A DNA stretch of 64,000 nt, from contig NZ_NHRX01000048.1 of NCBI RefSeq assembly GCF_016653115.1, positions 49,513-113,512 of the forward strand, written 5' to 3'. A program made the translations under genes and the position numbers. This document shows positions 18,035-28,500 of this stretch, piece after piece. Positions within the stretch are counted from its first letter, which is position 1. Every line of letters begins with the position of its first letter. Source of the stretch: Rhodocyclus purpureus. GTDB lineage: Bacteria > Pseudomonadota > Gammaproteobacteria > Burkholderiales > Rhodocyclaceae. The notes under the pieces were generated by a model, which was not told where the DNA came from, ran no database searches, and saw only the letters and a program-made list of their open reading frames with translations.

Positions 18035-19958
18035 CCCGGGTTCGACAGTTTCGTCATAAAAATGCCGATTTTTGCGGTTTTTCTACGTAGCCATGCGGGT
18101 TTGCGGGCCATTTCTCAAAAAGTCGTGTAGTGGCACGTCTTGGGTTTTAAGCCGTTTATTTGACATGGAATAGGGTGCGGGCAAAGTAGGGGCATGTTCA
18201 TCAAGATCACCCGCTCCGGTTCGCGCCAGTACCTCCAGCTCGTCGAGGCGTTCCGTGACGAGAACGGCAAGTCCAAGCACCGCACGCTGGCGACGCTCGG
18301 CCGCCTCGACCAGATCAGCGACGAACTCGATTCGGTTATCTCCGGCCTGCTCAAGCTGACCGGCCGTCCCGACTTCCTGAAGGCTTCCGCGCCACCGTTC
18401 GAGTTCGAGTCGGCGCGTGCCCTCGGCAACGTGTGGGCGCTGAACGAGTTGTGGGAAACACTGGGGTTCGGCGAACTGCGCCGGGTGTTTCGCAAGACCC
18501 GGCATAGCATCGATGTCGAAGCACTGATCCGCGTCATGGTCTTCAACCGCCTGTGCGACCCGGAATCCAAACTGGGCGTCTTGCGCTGGCTGGAAACCGT
18601 TGCCATGCCCGGCATCGAGGTCGAGTCGATCACGCACCAGCATCTGCTACGCAGCATGGATGCCTTGATCGACCACCAAGCCGACGTCGATGCCGTGGTC
18701 GCCGGCTTGCTGCGTCCGCTGATCGATCAGGAACTGTCGGTGGTCTTCTACGACATGACGACGATTCGGGCGGAGGGACACTCGAGCGAGGAAGGCGATG
18801 TCCGCCACTTCGGTATGGCCAAGGAGGGCTTGATCGCCCGGCAGTTCATGCTCGGCGTCGTGCAGACCGGCGATGGCCTGCCGATTTACCACGAGGTGTT
18901 TGCCGGCAACACGGCGGAATCGCCGACCCTGTTGCCGACGCTGAAGACCGTGCTCGAACGCTTTCCGTCGATACGCCGCGTCGTGTTGGTGGCAGACCGG
19001 GGCTTGCTGTCGCTGGACAACCTCGATGTCTTGTCCGAAATCCGTCTGGAGAGCGGCAAGCCGCTGGAGTTTGTTCTTGCCGTTCCGGGGCGCCGCTACA
19101 CCGAGTTCGTCGACCTGCTGCGCCCCTTCCATGACGAACGCTGCGCGGAAGCCAAGCAGGAAATCGTCGGCGAGTTGCCGTGGCTGAAGTTGCGCCTGGT
19201 CGTAGCCCACGATCCGCAGGTCGCCAAGGAAACCGGCGCTTTGCGCCGGGAGCGGATTCAGGCGCTGGAAACGCAGGCTGCCGCTTGGGTCGGCAAGCTG
19301 GACGCGCAGGACGCCGGCGTCAAAGCACGCGGCAAGAAGCTGTCGGACAGCGGTGCCAAGGCGCGGCTCTATCACGCGGTCAAGGAAGCCCGTCTGGGCA
19401 ACATCTTCCGCGTCGACCTGAAGAACGAACTGTTCTCCTACGACATCAATGAGGACGCGCTCGTGCTGGCCGAACTGATGGACGGCAAGTTGCTGCTGGT
19501 GACCAACACGCCCGACTTGACCGCGCAAGGCGTCGTCGATCGCTACAAGTCGCTCGCCGACATCGAACGCGGCTTCCGCGTGCTGAAGTCCGAAATCGAG
19601 ATCGGCCCCGTGTTTCATCGCTTGCCCGAGCGGATCAAGGCGCATGCCAGCCTCTGCTTCATCGCCATGATCCTCTATCGCGTCATGCGCCAGAGGCTCC
19701 GGAAGGCTGACAGCGATCTGTCGCCGGAACGCGCCCTCGAACAGCTGGAACGAATTCAGCATCATCAAATCCGGATCGACAAGGCGGCGAAGCCCATCAG
19801 CGGCATCTCTCGCCTGTCGGACATCCATAACCGTGTCTTTGCCGCCCTGGAACTGAAAAAACCCGTCCAGCCACAGCAACTGTCCCTGCTGTAGTACACG
19901 TTTTTGACCCTGTGCTTATAGGAATCAGACACTTACGCGTTTAACTGTCGAACTCGGG
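18035..19958 (+). mobile_element. IS1634-family insertion sequence, complete, 6-bp target duplication
   Basis: The element is 1924 bp with one transposase gene. Terminal inverted repeats are CCCGGGTTCGACAGTT (18035-18050) and AACTGTCGAACTCGGG (19943-19958), one mismatch in 16. The flanks carry the direct repeat AGTTCA (18029-18034 and 19959-19964), matching the 5-6 bp duplications of this family. Intact ends and duplication indicate a recent insertion between the helicase gene and the DUF262 genes. Confidence 0.93.
18194..19894 (+). CDS. IS1634-family DDE transposase
   Basis: A 566-residue IS4-superfamily transposase. Landmarks: the N-terminal FIKITRSGSRQYLQLVEAFR with HRTLATLGRLD typical of IS1634; first catalytic Asp in VVFYDMTTIRAEG; second Asp in VLVADRGLLSLDNLD; and the late DIERGFRVLKSEIEIGPVFH that carries the catalytic Glu. 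The length is within the family range, with no frameshift. The ATG at 18194 lies 144 bp inside the left repeat, after AGTAGGGGC. It catalyses cut-and-paste movement of the surrounding element. Confidence 0.95.
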   Translation: MFIKITRSGSRQYLQLVEAFRDENGKSKHRTLATLGRLDQISDELDSVISGLLKLTGRPDFLKASAPPFEFESARALGNVWALNELWETLGFGELRRVFRKTRHSIDVEALIRVMVFNRLCDPESKLGVLRWLETVAMPGIEVESITHQHLLRSMDALIDHQADVDAVVAGLLRPLIDQELSVVFYDMTTIRAEGHSSEEGDVRHFGMAKEGLIARQFMLGVVQTGDGLPIYHEVFAGNTAESPTLLPTLKTVLERFPSIRRVVLVADRGLLSLDNLDVLSEIRLESGKPLEFVLAVPGRRYTEFVDLLRPFHDERCAEAKQEIVGELPWLKLRLVVAHDPQVAKETGALRRERIQALETQAAAWVGKLDAQDAGVKARGKKLSDSGAKARLYHAVKEARLGNIFRVDLKNELFSYDINEDALVLAELMDGKLLLVTNTPDLTAQGVVDRYKSLADIERGFRVLKSEIEIGPVFHRLPERIKAHASLCFIAMILYRVMRQRLRKADSDLSPERALEQLERIQHHQIRIDKAAKPISGISRLSDIHNRVFAALELKKPVQPQQLSLL

Positions 19959-20101
19959 AGTTCAGAACCGGTGAGGAATCATCAGTGACGTCCGCCGAAA
20001 CAGGAAGCGGGGCGATTTCTTGCGCCCACGGCGGGGAGTGGTAATCCGATAATTTGAGGTGAAGGTCCGGAAAAAGTCGGCTGCCGTCCTGCCCCTTGAC
20101 G

Positions 20102-22480
20102 CTACAACCCGGCGGTGATCAAGGCCTGGAGCAGTGTGGCGCCCTTCACAATGCGGTCTTCGGTGTCGACACCGTTGCTCTGGGTAACTGCGTAAAGCCA
20201 CTCGTCCGGCTTGCCCGGGCTCCCCTGACAGCCGAACTGTGCGGCAATCGGCGTGAAGGCGACGTGATGCGTAGAGTCCACTTCAAGCCGCCACCCCGCG
20301 TCCACGCTGCGTATGCGAAGCCCGCTTTGGGTAAGCACGAGGTCGCGCGCCTGGTTTTCGTAGCCGGTGAAGTATTGTCTGCCAACCCTCTCTTCTGGGA
20401 TTGCACTTTGAAGCACCAGAGCCCGCAAGTAGGGATCGCGGTACTCACTGTTGAATTGCCACTTGTCGAGCATGCAGGCCTGGTAGCTGCTGGGACTGAA
20501 GGCGTAACGTCCCGATGCGCCTTCGCGCATCGATTCATACTTGACTAGGTAGTAGCGCCAATCCATCACACATGAGGCGAGGTAGCCATTCATCACCCCG
20601 GCCAGATCCTGCCCCGCCGCGAGGTCGTCGAGCAAGGCCATAAGCGGCGCCAGGCACGGGTGTTTCTTGCCCTGGACTTCCCGTTTGCCACGCAGAATCG
20701 ACTGCCACGGCTCCCGATTTTTCGGTGCGCCAAGGTCAAGCACGTGATGATTCGTCCAGCCTCTTTCCGTCCGGCGTCCGTACTCGCCCTTGGCCAGCAA
20801 GGCGCCCGTGAGTTCCCGATACGGCGACCGGAATATCCGGGCAAACTGGCTGGCGCGTTGCTGGAATTGCTGTGGCGACTGCGCCGGGTCGAGATCGAAT
20901 GCTGTGAGCCCGCCGCGCAGCAGTTCGTGATCCTCAAGCGTCCACAGTTCGTTCCGTAGCGCCGGATGCGCCTGCATGAGGGCGGCCTTGGCCTGTTCGT
21001 TGGCGACCTGTACCTGATTGAATGTAGAGATATCGCCGAGCGCCCCGCCCTGCATGACGGACTCGACCTCGGCCAGCAGTGCGGGCATGGTGTTGCGTGT
21101 GGCGTCGGTACGAATCTCCTCCCCGGAGGCCTCGATCAGGTTGCGCAGCAGGCGCAGGCGGCAGCGCAGCGCTTCCTCATCAACCTTGCCGATGAAAGCG
21201 CAGATCACGCCATGGAACAGCAGGGTATGCGCCGGATTCCAGGCACCCGTGCCGTACAGCTCGCAACAGGCACGAAACATGTCGACGCCGATGATCTTCG
21301 CGTCGAAATTGTCGAAATTGAATACGCGCAGGGTCGACGTGGCGGGGGCTTCTTCACGGGTGAACAAGCGCTCGAACTCCTGCTTGATGTCCCTGGGACT
21401 GAGGACTCCATTGCTGTCGGCAAGCATCCACACATTCAGGGCCTGCGTGATCCCGTCTAGACGAGCTTGCGCCCCAGCTTGCCCGGAGCCCAGCAAGGCC
21501 TCCGACAACTCGGAAAGGGCCGCCGCGTCCGACTTGCGCAGATCGACCAACCTGCCCGATTTCCATGCCTGTACCTCGATTAGAAAGCGTAGGTAGCGCA
21601 TGAACTCCTCGTCGATCAGGGTGTTGTTGCCCCGGTAGCCCCAGAACAGGTCGGCCCAATCGGTATCCATCTGGCGCGAGAACAGTGAAACTTTTTCCGG
21701 GGGGATGTCCTGGTTCTTGCCCAGCAGCTCTTCCAGTTCGGCCTTGAAGTTTTCAAAATCGGTGAGCGACTTGCCGCGCGAGTTCATCTTTACGTAGAGC
21801 GCCTCGCCCTGGTCCTGCGCCGTGATCGGCAACAGGTGAAAGCGGATCGCCGGGTCGGTTGAATCGGTCAGTCGCGTCCATGCTTGTTTCAGGGCTGCGC
21901 CGCGGACTTCCGCGCCGGAGTACGCCCTGGAATTCCAGTATTGTTTGTGGAGGGTATCGAGTACCACCAGCATGCCCTGTATCGTCGGGTCGTGCTTCCA
22001 GGTGGGCAGGTACTTCGTCTGGTCGATCAGCCATTCGGAAATCGGCTGCGGGCTCAGCTGTGGCCGCACCTCGGTGAGAAATTCGCAGAACGCGCGCGCG
22101 CCCGGGCGGGTGGCGTAGCTGAAGGCATGCCAGGGCGCGGCTGTGCCGGGCTCGCCGTCGACATGCCATGACAGATAGCAGTGCAGCAAAAATAAGGTGG
22201 TGAGGCGCTGCTGTCCGTCCAGCGGATACAAGATGTCATCGACCACATGGCCAAAGACGAAATCGAGATCGAGGGTTCGGGATGAGTCGCCAAGCGTGTG
22301 GCACAGCTCGCTAATGAACCGCTCGCGTATGTGCTCGACTTCACTGCTCTTGCGGCCTTGCGCGTAATCGCGCTGAATCAGCGGAATTTCGATGGCCTTG
22401 AGCTGTACCGCGGTAAACAGTTGGCTGAAACCGGTGTGGACGGAAGCAATGCCCTGCGGGCCGGATGATTGTGCAGTCAT
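20102..22480 (-). CDS. DUF262 protein (GmrS-like), partner of the DUF262-HNH gene
   Basis: About 792 residues. The DUF262 hallmark QRDYAQGR appears near residues 35-45 and the nucleotide-binding DGQQRLTTLFLL near 88-100. In GmrS-type proteins the DGQQR motif binds NTP and controls the nuclease. No HNH motif is visible; the C-terminal 400 residues are helical and unassigned. The start at 22480 has TTGAGG 9 bases upstream; the ATG at 22489 is also possible. Its start lies 2-11 bases beyond the stop of the upstream DUF262-DUF1524 gene, so the two form a translationally coupled operon. Together they resemble a type IV modification-dependent restriction system split over two large subunits. Role inferred from family and pairing. 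Confidence 0.8.
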   Translation of the reverse strand: MTAQSSGPQGIASVHTGFSQLFTAVQLKAIEIPLIQRDYAQGRKSSEVEHIRERFISELCHTLGDSSRTLDLDFVFGHVVDDILYPLDGQQRLTTLFLLHCYLSWHVDGEPGTAAPWHAFSYATRPGARAFCEFLTEVRPQLSPQPISEWLIDQTKYLPTWKHDPTIQGMLVVLDTLHKQYWNSRAYSGAEVRGAALKQAWTRLTDSTDPAIRFHLLPITAQDQGEALYVKMNSRGKSLTDFENFKAELEELLGKNQDIPPEKVSLFSRQMDTDWADLFWGYRGNNTLIDEEFMRYLRFLIEVQAWKSGRLVDLRKSDAAALSELSEALLGSGQAGAQARLDGITQALNVWMLADSNGVLSPRDIKQEFERLFTREEAPATSTLRVFNFDNFDAKIIGVDMFRACCELYGTGAWNPAHTLLFHGVICAFIGKVDEEALRCRLRLLRNLIEASGEEIRTDATRNTMPALLAEVESVMQGGALGDISTFNQVQVANEQAKAALMQAHPALRNELWTLEDHELLRGGLTAFDLDPAQSPQQFQQRASQFARIFRSPYRELTGALLAKGEYGRRTERGWTNHHVLDLGAPKNREPWQSILRGKREVQGKKHPCLAPLMALLDDLAAGQDLAGVMNGYLASCVMDWRYYLVKYESMREGASGRYAFSPSSYQACMLDKWQFNSEYRDPYLRALVLQSAIPEERVGRQYFTGYENQARDLVLTQSGLRIRSVDAGWRLEVDSTHHVAFTPIAAQFGCQGSPGKPDEWLYAVTQSNGVDTEDRIVKGATLLQALITAGL

Positions 22481-22491
22481 GGTGGCCATCC

Positions 22492-24240
22492 TCAACTCAA
22501 GTACGGGGCAAGTTTGTCCTCGATCGCCTGGAGATAGGCCGCCTTGTCTTCGGGACCCCAGAAGTGCGGCTGCAGCGCCCCCGCTTTCGAGTAGTACTTG
22601 AGAAATACATGACGCGTCGCCAGCGGCACATAGATCCCGCCTTTATCCCATTCCAGGACCATTTGTCGCTTGACTTCGAATACGGCGTTGTTCAGCGCGG
22701 CGTTGTCGTCACGGGACAGCAAAGCGAGGTTGGCCAGTGTGTGGTCCGCCTCGCCGGCGCGGTCGCTCGGGCTCAGATGTGCCTCGATGCGCGCGCTCAG
22801 TCCCCTGAAGTGGTCGCCAAAACGGTCACTGTCGAGCTTGCCGAGTGCGTCTTCGATCTCGGCAATGTATCTCTGACAGTCCTCCGTAGCTGGGAGCGAC
22901 TTGAGCGTTCCCCTGTATAGCTTCAGCCAGGATTCCCACTGATCCTTGCGGGTCAGCTCTTGGGCATTTTGGGCATGGATGTGCTCAAGTGACCAGTGTT
23001 CGCCTACATGCCCCTTGAAAGGAAAGCGTTCTCGACTGCACATTACATTGAAGAGCAGGAGCAGGTTTTCCAGCTTGGTGTTGCCACTGTCGCCGTAGCT
23101 CAGGATCTTGTCCTTGGCATCCCTGCCGTCCCTCAGGGAATCTTTCCTGACATCGAGCCGGCGCTTGATTTCCCCGTCCAGAAAGCTATTGAACGCGCTT
23201 CTGGTCTTCTTTTTTGCCCAGCCCAGGATGGCACCGAAGGGGACGCCGATGAACACCAGAAAGCCAATCTTGTTGTGTTGGTCAACATCTTCGAACCAGC
23301 CCAGGATGCGCGCGTGCAGGGCCACCACCCCCTTCCAAAATTCTCCCGGATCGGCCCTGACCTTGTCGACCAGGGTGTCGAAGGTGTGAAACTGCGGGCG
23401 CTTCTTCTCCCCGGCCGGTCGCTCATTTTCCGCCAAGGTATCGAGCAGCAGGCTGATCCGCGTCGCATACCGGTCGCCGCCGGGCTTGACGCGGCCAGCG
23501 ACAAAAGCCCAGATCTCCTCCCGCTGCAAATCGCGCTCGATACCATCCCACTGCGCGGCGATCTCGTTTTCTCGTCCCGCAATACTCCGGGCACTCAGCA
23601 AAACGGCCTTCAGCAGTTCGGCATCGGTGAGTGGTATCCGCCCCCGGTTCAGGCGGGTAAAGATCGGGATGGGCGCTTCGTCGGCGGGCACCTCGTACCA
23701 GATGACGCGCACCAAAGTCGAAAGATAGGTGTAGATTTGAAGGACATTGTTTTCCCAGGTCTGCTCGTTTTCGGTATCAGGTTCGAACCATTCCTTGATG
23801 GCCTCGTGCGCCTTTCTGAGGTGGAAATAGTCGATGTTCTCCTTTGCCTGTTCGACGTCCAGAGTTTTCAGGTAGTCCCGGCTGCCGCGGCGGGTTTCAT
23901 AGTCCAGATCAAAAACGGCCCCGGAACGGCGGTAACCGCCCTGTTGCATGAAGTTGAAAATCAGCCACAGCGTGGTCAGCCGCTGCTGCCCGTCGATCAG
24001 TTCCCAGTTGCCGCCGTCCCGCGGCTTTACCACGATCGGCTGGAGACTGTAGTACTCGTCCTTCCTGCTTCTGGCACCTTCCTTAAGGTCGTCAAGCAGT
24101 TTGCGCACTTCGACCTCGGTCCAGCGGTACCCGCGCTGGTAGGCCGGGATAAAAAAGGTTCCCGTCAGTCCCTGGTTCTGCTCTTTGCTGACCGGGTCCT
24201 GGCCAAAACCGACCGGTTTGTATTCCAGTTTGGAATCCAT
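22492..24240 (-). CDS. DUF262-DUF1524 (GmrSD-like) HNH endonuclease
   Basis: A 582-residue protein. The N-terminal DUF262 domain has IPAYQRGYRWTEVEV near 31-45 and ELIDGQQRLTTLWLIFNF near 82-99. The C-terminal DUF1524 domain has an HNH-like core: SLEHIHAQNAQEL near 417-429 and HTLANLALLSRDDNAALNN near 500. In GmrSD, this combination cleaves glucosylated hydroxymethylcytosine DNA with nucleotide control. The start at 24240 follows GAGAAG. Being upstream in the same operon as the second DUF262 protein, it probably supplies the nuclease. Target modification is unknown. Confidence 0.85.
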   Translation of the reverse strand: MDSKLEYKPVGFGQDPVSKEQNQGLTGTFFIPAYQRGYRWTEVEVRKLLDDLKEGARSRKDEYYSLQPIVVKPRDGGNWELIDGQQRLTTLWLIFNFMQQGGYRRSGAVFDLDYETRRGSRDYLKTLDVEQAKENIDYFHLRKAHEAIKEWFEPDTENEQTWENNVLQIYTYLSTLVRVIWYEVPADEAPIPIFTRLNRGRIPLTDAELLKAVLLSARSIAGRENEIAAQWDGIERDLQREEIWAFVAGRVKPGGDRYATRISLLLDTLAENERPAGEKKRPQFHTFDTLVDKVRADPGEFWKGVVALHARILGWFEDVDQHNKIGFLVFIGVPFGAILGWAKKKTRSAFNSFLDGEIKRRLDVRKDSLRDGRDAKDKILSYGDSGNTKLENLLLLFNVMCSRERFPFKGHVGEHWSLEHIHAQNAQELTRKDQWESWLKLYRGTLKSLPATEDCQRYIAEIEDALGKLDSDRFGDHFRGLSARIEAHLSPSDRAGEADHTLANLALLSRDDNAALNNAVFEVKRQMVLEWDKGGIYVPLATRHVFLKYYSKAGALQPHFWGPEDKAAYLQAIEDKLAPYLS

Positions 24241-25002
24241 CTTCTCAATGCTCGCTTGAATCCATCGGTGTTTTCCACGCCCGTGTCACTGCCGCGCCGA
24301 AGCCCCTCAGCCGCCAGTCCAGCATGGCACTGACCACCACCTTGGCGGTGATTTCCTGTGTCCCATCCGGTAGTTTCTGTATTAGAAGTTGTAAAAGTCT
24401 AGGCGCACTACTGGGGAGCCAGCTACCCCTCAGTGCGACTACTTCGCTCAGAAACCTGCAACTGGTGGAACTTCGAGACAGTGAATGTCTCTTCAGGGTC
24501 GGTTCCAGGCGGCACTCGGTCGAGAAAGCTGCCGTTCAGCCTTGAAGTAGGTTGGGCGGCAGCTGACTGCCTCATAGCTTCCACTCCTTCCGCCGAACAT
24601 GAACGTCCGCTCCGGCCGAGTAGTGTGAATTGGCCGTCCGGCCGCTTCCGCAGTATAGTCGTCGTTCAAGTGGCAGCTTTCCCGGTGCATTGAACGACGG
24701 CAACTGGCCGTTAGCGGATGTTAGCATAATGATGTGCGGCTGAAATGCCAAGTCAGCCATGCGAATAGGGTGGCGGCGCCCGGAACGGCAGCGACCTGAG
24801 TAGAGCAGCCACCGGAATGACAGTCCAGCCGCGAGGGTGAGCGACAGCTCCTGGCCGCAAGCGGCAGTCAGAAACGCACTCCAGGCGGCGGCGCTGCCGT
24901 TATCCAAACCATCGCTGAGTGGTGTTGGCCGCCGCCGTTCCCGCCTCGCCTCCACCGCTCCGACCTGGTAACCTCCCGTCATCCACTCGTTTCAGCAGCC
25001 TG
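24241..25002. other. Intergenic stretch, 760 bp, with a possible gene remnant
   Basis: No complete gene. On the minus strand, just upstream of the DUF262-HNH start, an open frame without a start codon (about 24250-24535) ends in a protein-like sequence including KLPDGTQEITAKVVVSAML and DWRLRGFGAAVTRAWKTP before a stop. This could be the tail of a lost first gene of that operon. The rest (24540-25000) contains nothing I can support. Confidence 0.45.
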
Positions 25003-25596
25003 ATGACAGCCACCGTCGCCCATTACGAGCGCAATGCCGCGCGTTTCGTCGAATCGACGATCGAAGTTGATATGTCCGCATTGCATGCGCGTTTCCTGGC
25101 GCAAGTGCCCGATGGCGGCCTGATCCTCGACGCCGGCTGCGGTTCGGGGCGCGACAGCAAGGCTTTTCTTTCGGCCGGATACCGGGTCCGCGCCTTCGAC
25201 GCTTCTGCGAACATCGCTCGACTGGCCAGCGAATTCCTGCAGCAGCCGGTCGAGGTCCTCTCCTTCGCCGAATTCTCCGAACGTTCCCGCTACGACGGCA
25301 TCTGGGCCTGCGCTAGCCTGCTGCATCTGCGCGAGGCCGAACTTCCGGACGCGTTCGCGCGCCTGTGGGCCGGTCTGAAGCCCGGCGGCGTGCTCTACGC
25401 GAGCTTCAAGCTCGGCAGCGGCGAACGCGATGACGGCGAGCGGCATTTCACCGACGCCGATGAGGAGAGGTTGCAGCATTGGCTCGACGGCCTGGCCGAC
25501 ATCGAGAGCATCGAGTTCTGGCGCAGCGAGGACCGGCGTCCCGAGCGCTCCGAAACCTGGCTCAACACGCTGGTGAAGCGCGGGTCGCTCGCATGA
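25003..25596 (+). CDS. Class I SAM-dependent methyltransferase coupled to PLD-helicase gene
   Basis: A 197-residue Rossmann-fold methyltransferase. SAM motif I is LILDAGCGSGRDSKAF near 45-60, motif II VRAFDASANIARLASEF near 68-84, and a post-motif YDGIWACASLLHLREAELP near 105-123. It lacks the (D/N)PP(Y/F) motif of DNA base methyltransferases, so it is not a classical modification enzyme; the sequence is closer to small-molecule or tellurite-type methyltransferases. The start at 25003 is supported by the conserved beginning (HYERNAARF), though the ribosome binding site is weak. Its stop overlaps the start of the helicase gene (ATGA at 25593-25596), implying co-translation and a functional link with that gene. 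Confidence 0.85.
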   Translation: MTATVAHYERNAARFVESTIEVDMSALHARFLAQVPDGGLILDAGCGSGRDSKAFLSAGYRVRAFDASANIARLASEFLQQPVEVLSFAEFSERSRYDGIWACASLLHLREAELPDAFARLWAGLKPGGVLYASFKLGSGERDDGERHFTDADEERLQHWLDGLADIESIEFWRSEDRRPERSETWLNTLVKRGSLA

Positions 25597-28500
25597 CCCG
25601 CAAGCTGATCACCGGCGAGAAGCAGTCGCCTTTCCTGCCGCAGCTGCGTCAGGCGATCGCGCAAGCCACGGAAATCGATCTCGCCGTGTCCTTCGTCAAG
25701 ACGGCCGGCTTCCGGCTGCTGCTGCCCGATCTCAAAGCCGCACTGGGCATCGACGAGCCGCGCGCGCTGCCGCCGGCCCGGCTCAGAGTCGTCACCAGCG
25801 ACTACCTCGGCATCACCGATCCGGAAGCGCTGCGTCTGTTGCTGCTGTTGCAGGAGCAGGGGGCGTCGGTGCGCGTCTTCGAAGCCGGCAGCACCAGTTT
25901 TCACATGAAGGCCTACCTGTTCGCGCATTTCACTGAGCATCGCGACCTGCACGGCACGGCCTTCATCGGATCGAGCAACATCAGCCGGCAGGCGCTGACC
26001 GACGGCCTGGAGTGGAATTACCGGATCGACTATCCCGCCGACGATGGCTTCCTCGAAGCGCGTGCCCGCTTCGAGGAACTGTTCCGGGACCCGCGAACCG
26101 TTGCGCTCAGCGATGCCTGGATCGACCGTTACGAAGAGCGCCGCGTGCCACCACCGCGCGCGCTGGCGCCAGGCAGCGACGAGACCGAAGCACCACCGAC
26201 GCCCACCCCGATTCAGCGCGACGCCTTGCTGGCGCTCGCCACCACCCGTCGCGAGGGCTACCGCCGCGGCCTGGTCGTACTCGCCACCGGTCTCGGCAAA
26301 ACCTGGCTCGCCGCCTTCGATGCCCAGCAGCTCGGCGCGCGCCGCGTCCTGTTCGTCGCGCATCGCGAGGAGATCCTGAACCAGGCGGCTGAAACCTTCG
26401 TGCGCATCCGGCCGCGTGCGCGCGTCGGCTTCTACATGGGTCAGCTGCGCGACGCCCAGGTCGATATCCTCTGCGCGTCGGTGCAGACGCTCGGACGCGC
26501 CGAGCACCTCGAACGCTTCTCGCCGCAGCACTTCGATTACGTCGTGATCGACGAATTCCACCACGCCGCCGCGCCGACCTATCGCCGGCTGCTCGCCCAT
26601 TTCGCGCCGCAGTTCCTGCTCGGTCTGACCGCCACGCCCGACCGCACCGACCAGTCCGACATCCTGTCGCTGTGCGACGACAACCTGGTCTTCAATCGCA
26701 ACCTGTTTGCCGGCGTCGAAGCCGGCCTGCTGGCGCCGTTCCACTATTACGGCATCTGGGACGAATCAGTCGATTACAAGGAGATTCCCTGGCGTAGCGG
26801 CCGCTTCGACCCCGAACAGCTGTCGAACAAGCTCGCGACCCTGGCGCGTGCGCGTCATGCCTTGCGCCAGTGGCGTAGCCGCGCGCAGCGCCGCACCCTG
26901 GCGTTCTGCGTGTCGACCCGTCACGCCGATTTCATGGCCGAGCAGTTTGCGCGCGAGGGCGTCAGAGCGGCTGCCGTGTACGCCGGTTCGGTGCTGTCCC
27001 GCGGCGAAGCGCTCGAACGCCTCGCCGACGGCGCTCTTCAGGTGGTGTTTTCCGTCGATCTCTTCAACGAAGGCGTCGACTTGCCGCTGATCGACACGGT
27101 GCTGATGCTGCGCCCGACCGAGTCGAGCATCCTCTTCCTGCAGCAACTCGGTCGCGGTCTGCGCAAGGCCGAGGGTAAGGAGCGACTGGTGGTGCTCGAC
27201 TTCATCGGCAATCACCACAGCTTCCTGCACAAGCCGCAAGCGCTGGCGCAGTCGGGCGCCAGCTACCGGCAACTGGCCGAATTCGCGCGCAAGGTCGAGA
27301 CGCAGCGGCTGCAACTGCCGCGCGGGTGTTTCATCAATTACGACCTCCAACTGATCGACTTCCTCAAGTCGCTCGACAGCGACGGCGTCGCCAAGGAATA
27401 CGCCGCGCTGCGTGACGGTCTCGGCCGTCGTCCGAGCCTGGCCGAGTTCTACCGCTCGGGCGCAAACCTTAAGCGCGTCCGTGACGGATACGGCAGTTGG
27501 TTCGAGTTGGTGCTGGCGATGGGAGACCTGGACGAGGATGAGCAGGCCATCCTCGCCGCCCATCGCGACTTCCTGCGCGAGGTGGAAACCAGCGCCATTA
27601 ATAAGAGCTTCAGGATGGTCCTGCTCGAAGCGCTGCAGGAACTCGACGGCTGGAGCACAGCACCGAGCATGAGCCGCCTCGCCGAACAATCGTGGACGGT
27701 GTTGCAGCGCCGCCGTCCGCTGCTCGCCGATCTGCCGGAAGACATGCTCGCTTTGCCCGACGGCAGCGGCGACAAGTGGCTGCGCTACTGGCAGAAAAAT
27801 CCGATCAATGCCTGGATCGGCGGCAATAAGTCGGCTGACGCGCGAAGCTTCTTCCGCGTGGTCGAGCAAAGATTCGAACCCGTCTTCACCGTCCCGGCCG
27901 AGCAGCGTGAACGCTTCGCCGCCATGGTGCAGGAGCTGGTCGATTATCGACTGGCCGCCTACGAAGTCCGTCGCGGTTCCTCGACCTTGCCGGATAACGT
28001 CGTCCCCTTCAAGCGCCCGGCGCCCGAGCGCAGCGAGCTCCCGTACTTCCCGAACCTGAAGATCGCCTGCGGCCATTTCCGCACCGCGAGCGCCGACGCC
28101 GAGGAGTTCCGCAGCCTGGGTGCCGGCTACGGTCGTCTCGACCCCGCTCGCCATTTCATCGCCCGCGCCTCAGGCAACTCGATGAACGGCGGCAAGAAGC
28201 CGATCCGGGATGGCGACTACCTGCTACTCGAACTGCTGGGTGCCGGTAACGCGGGCTCGATCACCGGCAGCGTCATGGCGATCGAACGTCAGGATCAAAG
28301 CGGCGACGACCAGTACCTGCTGCGCGAGGCCAACAAGAAACGCGACGGCAGTTACGTGCTCGTCGCCCACAATCCCGAGTACGAAGACATCGTGGTCACG
28401 CCCGAACTGGCTGGCGAGCTGCGTACGCTGGCCAAGCTGAAGGCGGTCATCGATCCGCTCGAACTCGCCGTCGGTGAGTCGTTCATGCGCGAGGACATTC

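Noticed and set aside
25003..25596. DNA methyltransferase of a restriction-modification system
   Set aside because: No (D/N)PP(Y/F) or cytosine-C5 motif; the sequence fits a small-molecule or protein methyltransferase, so no classical modification role is claimed.
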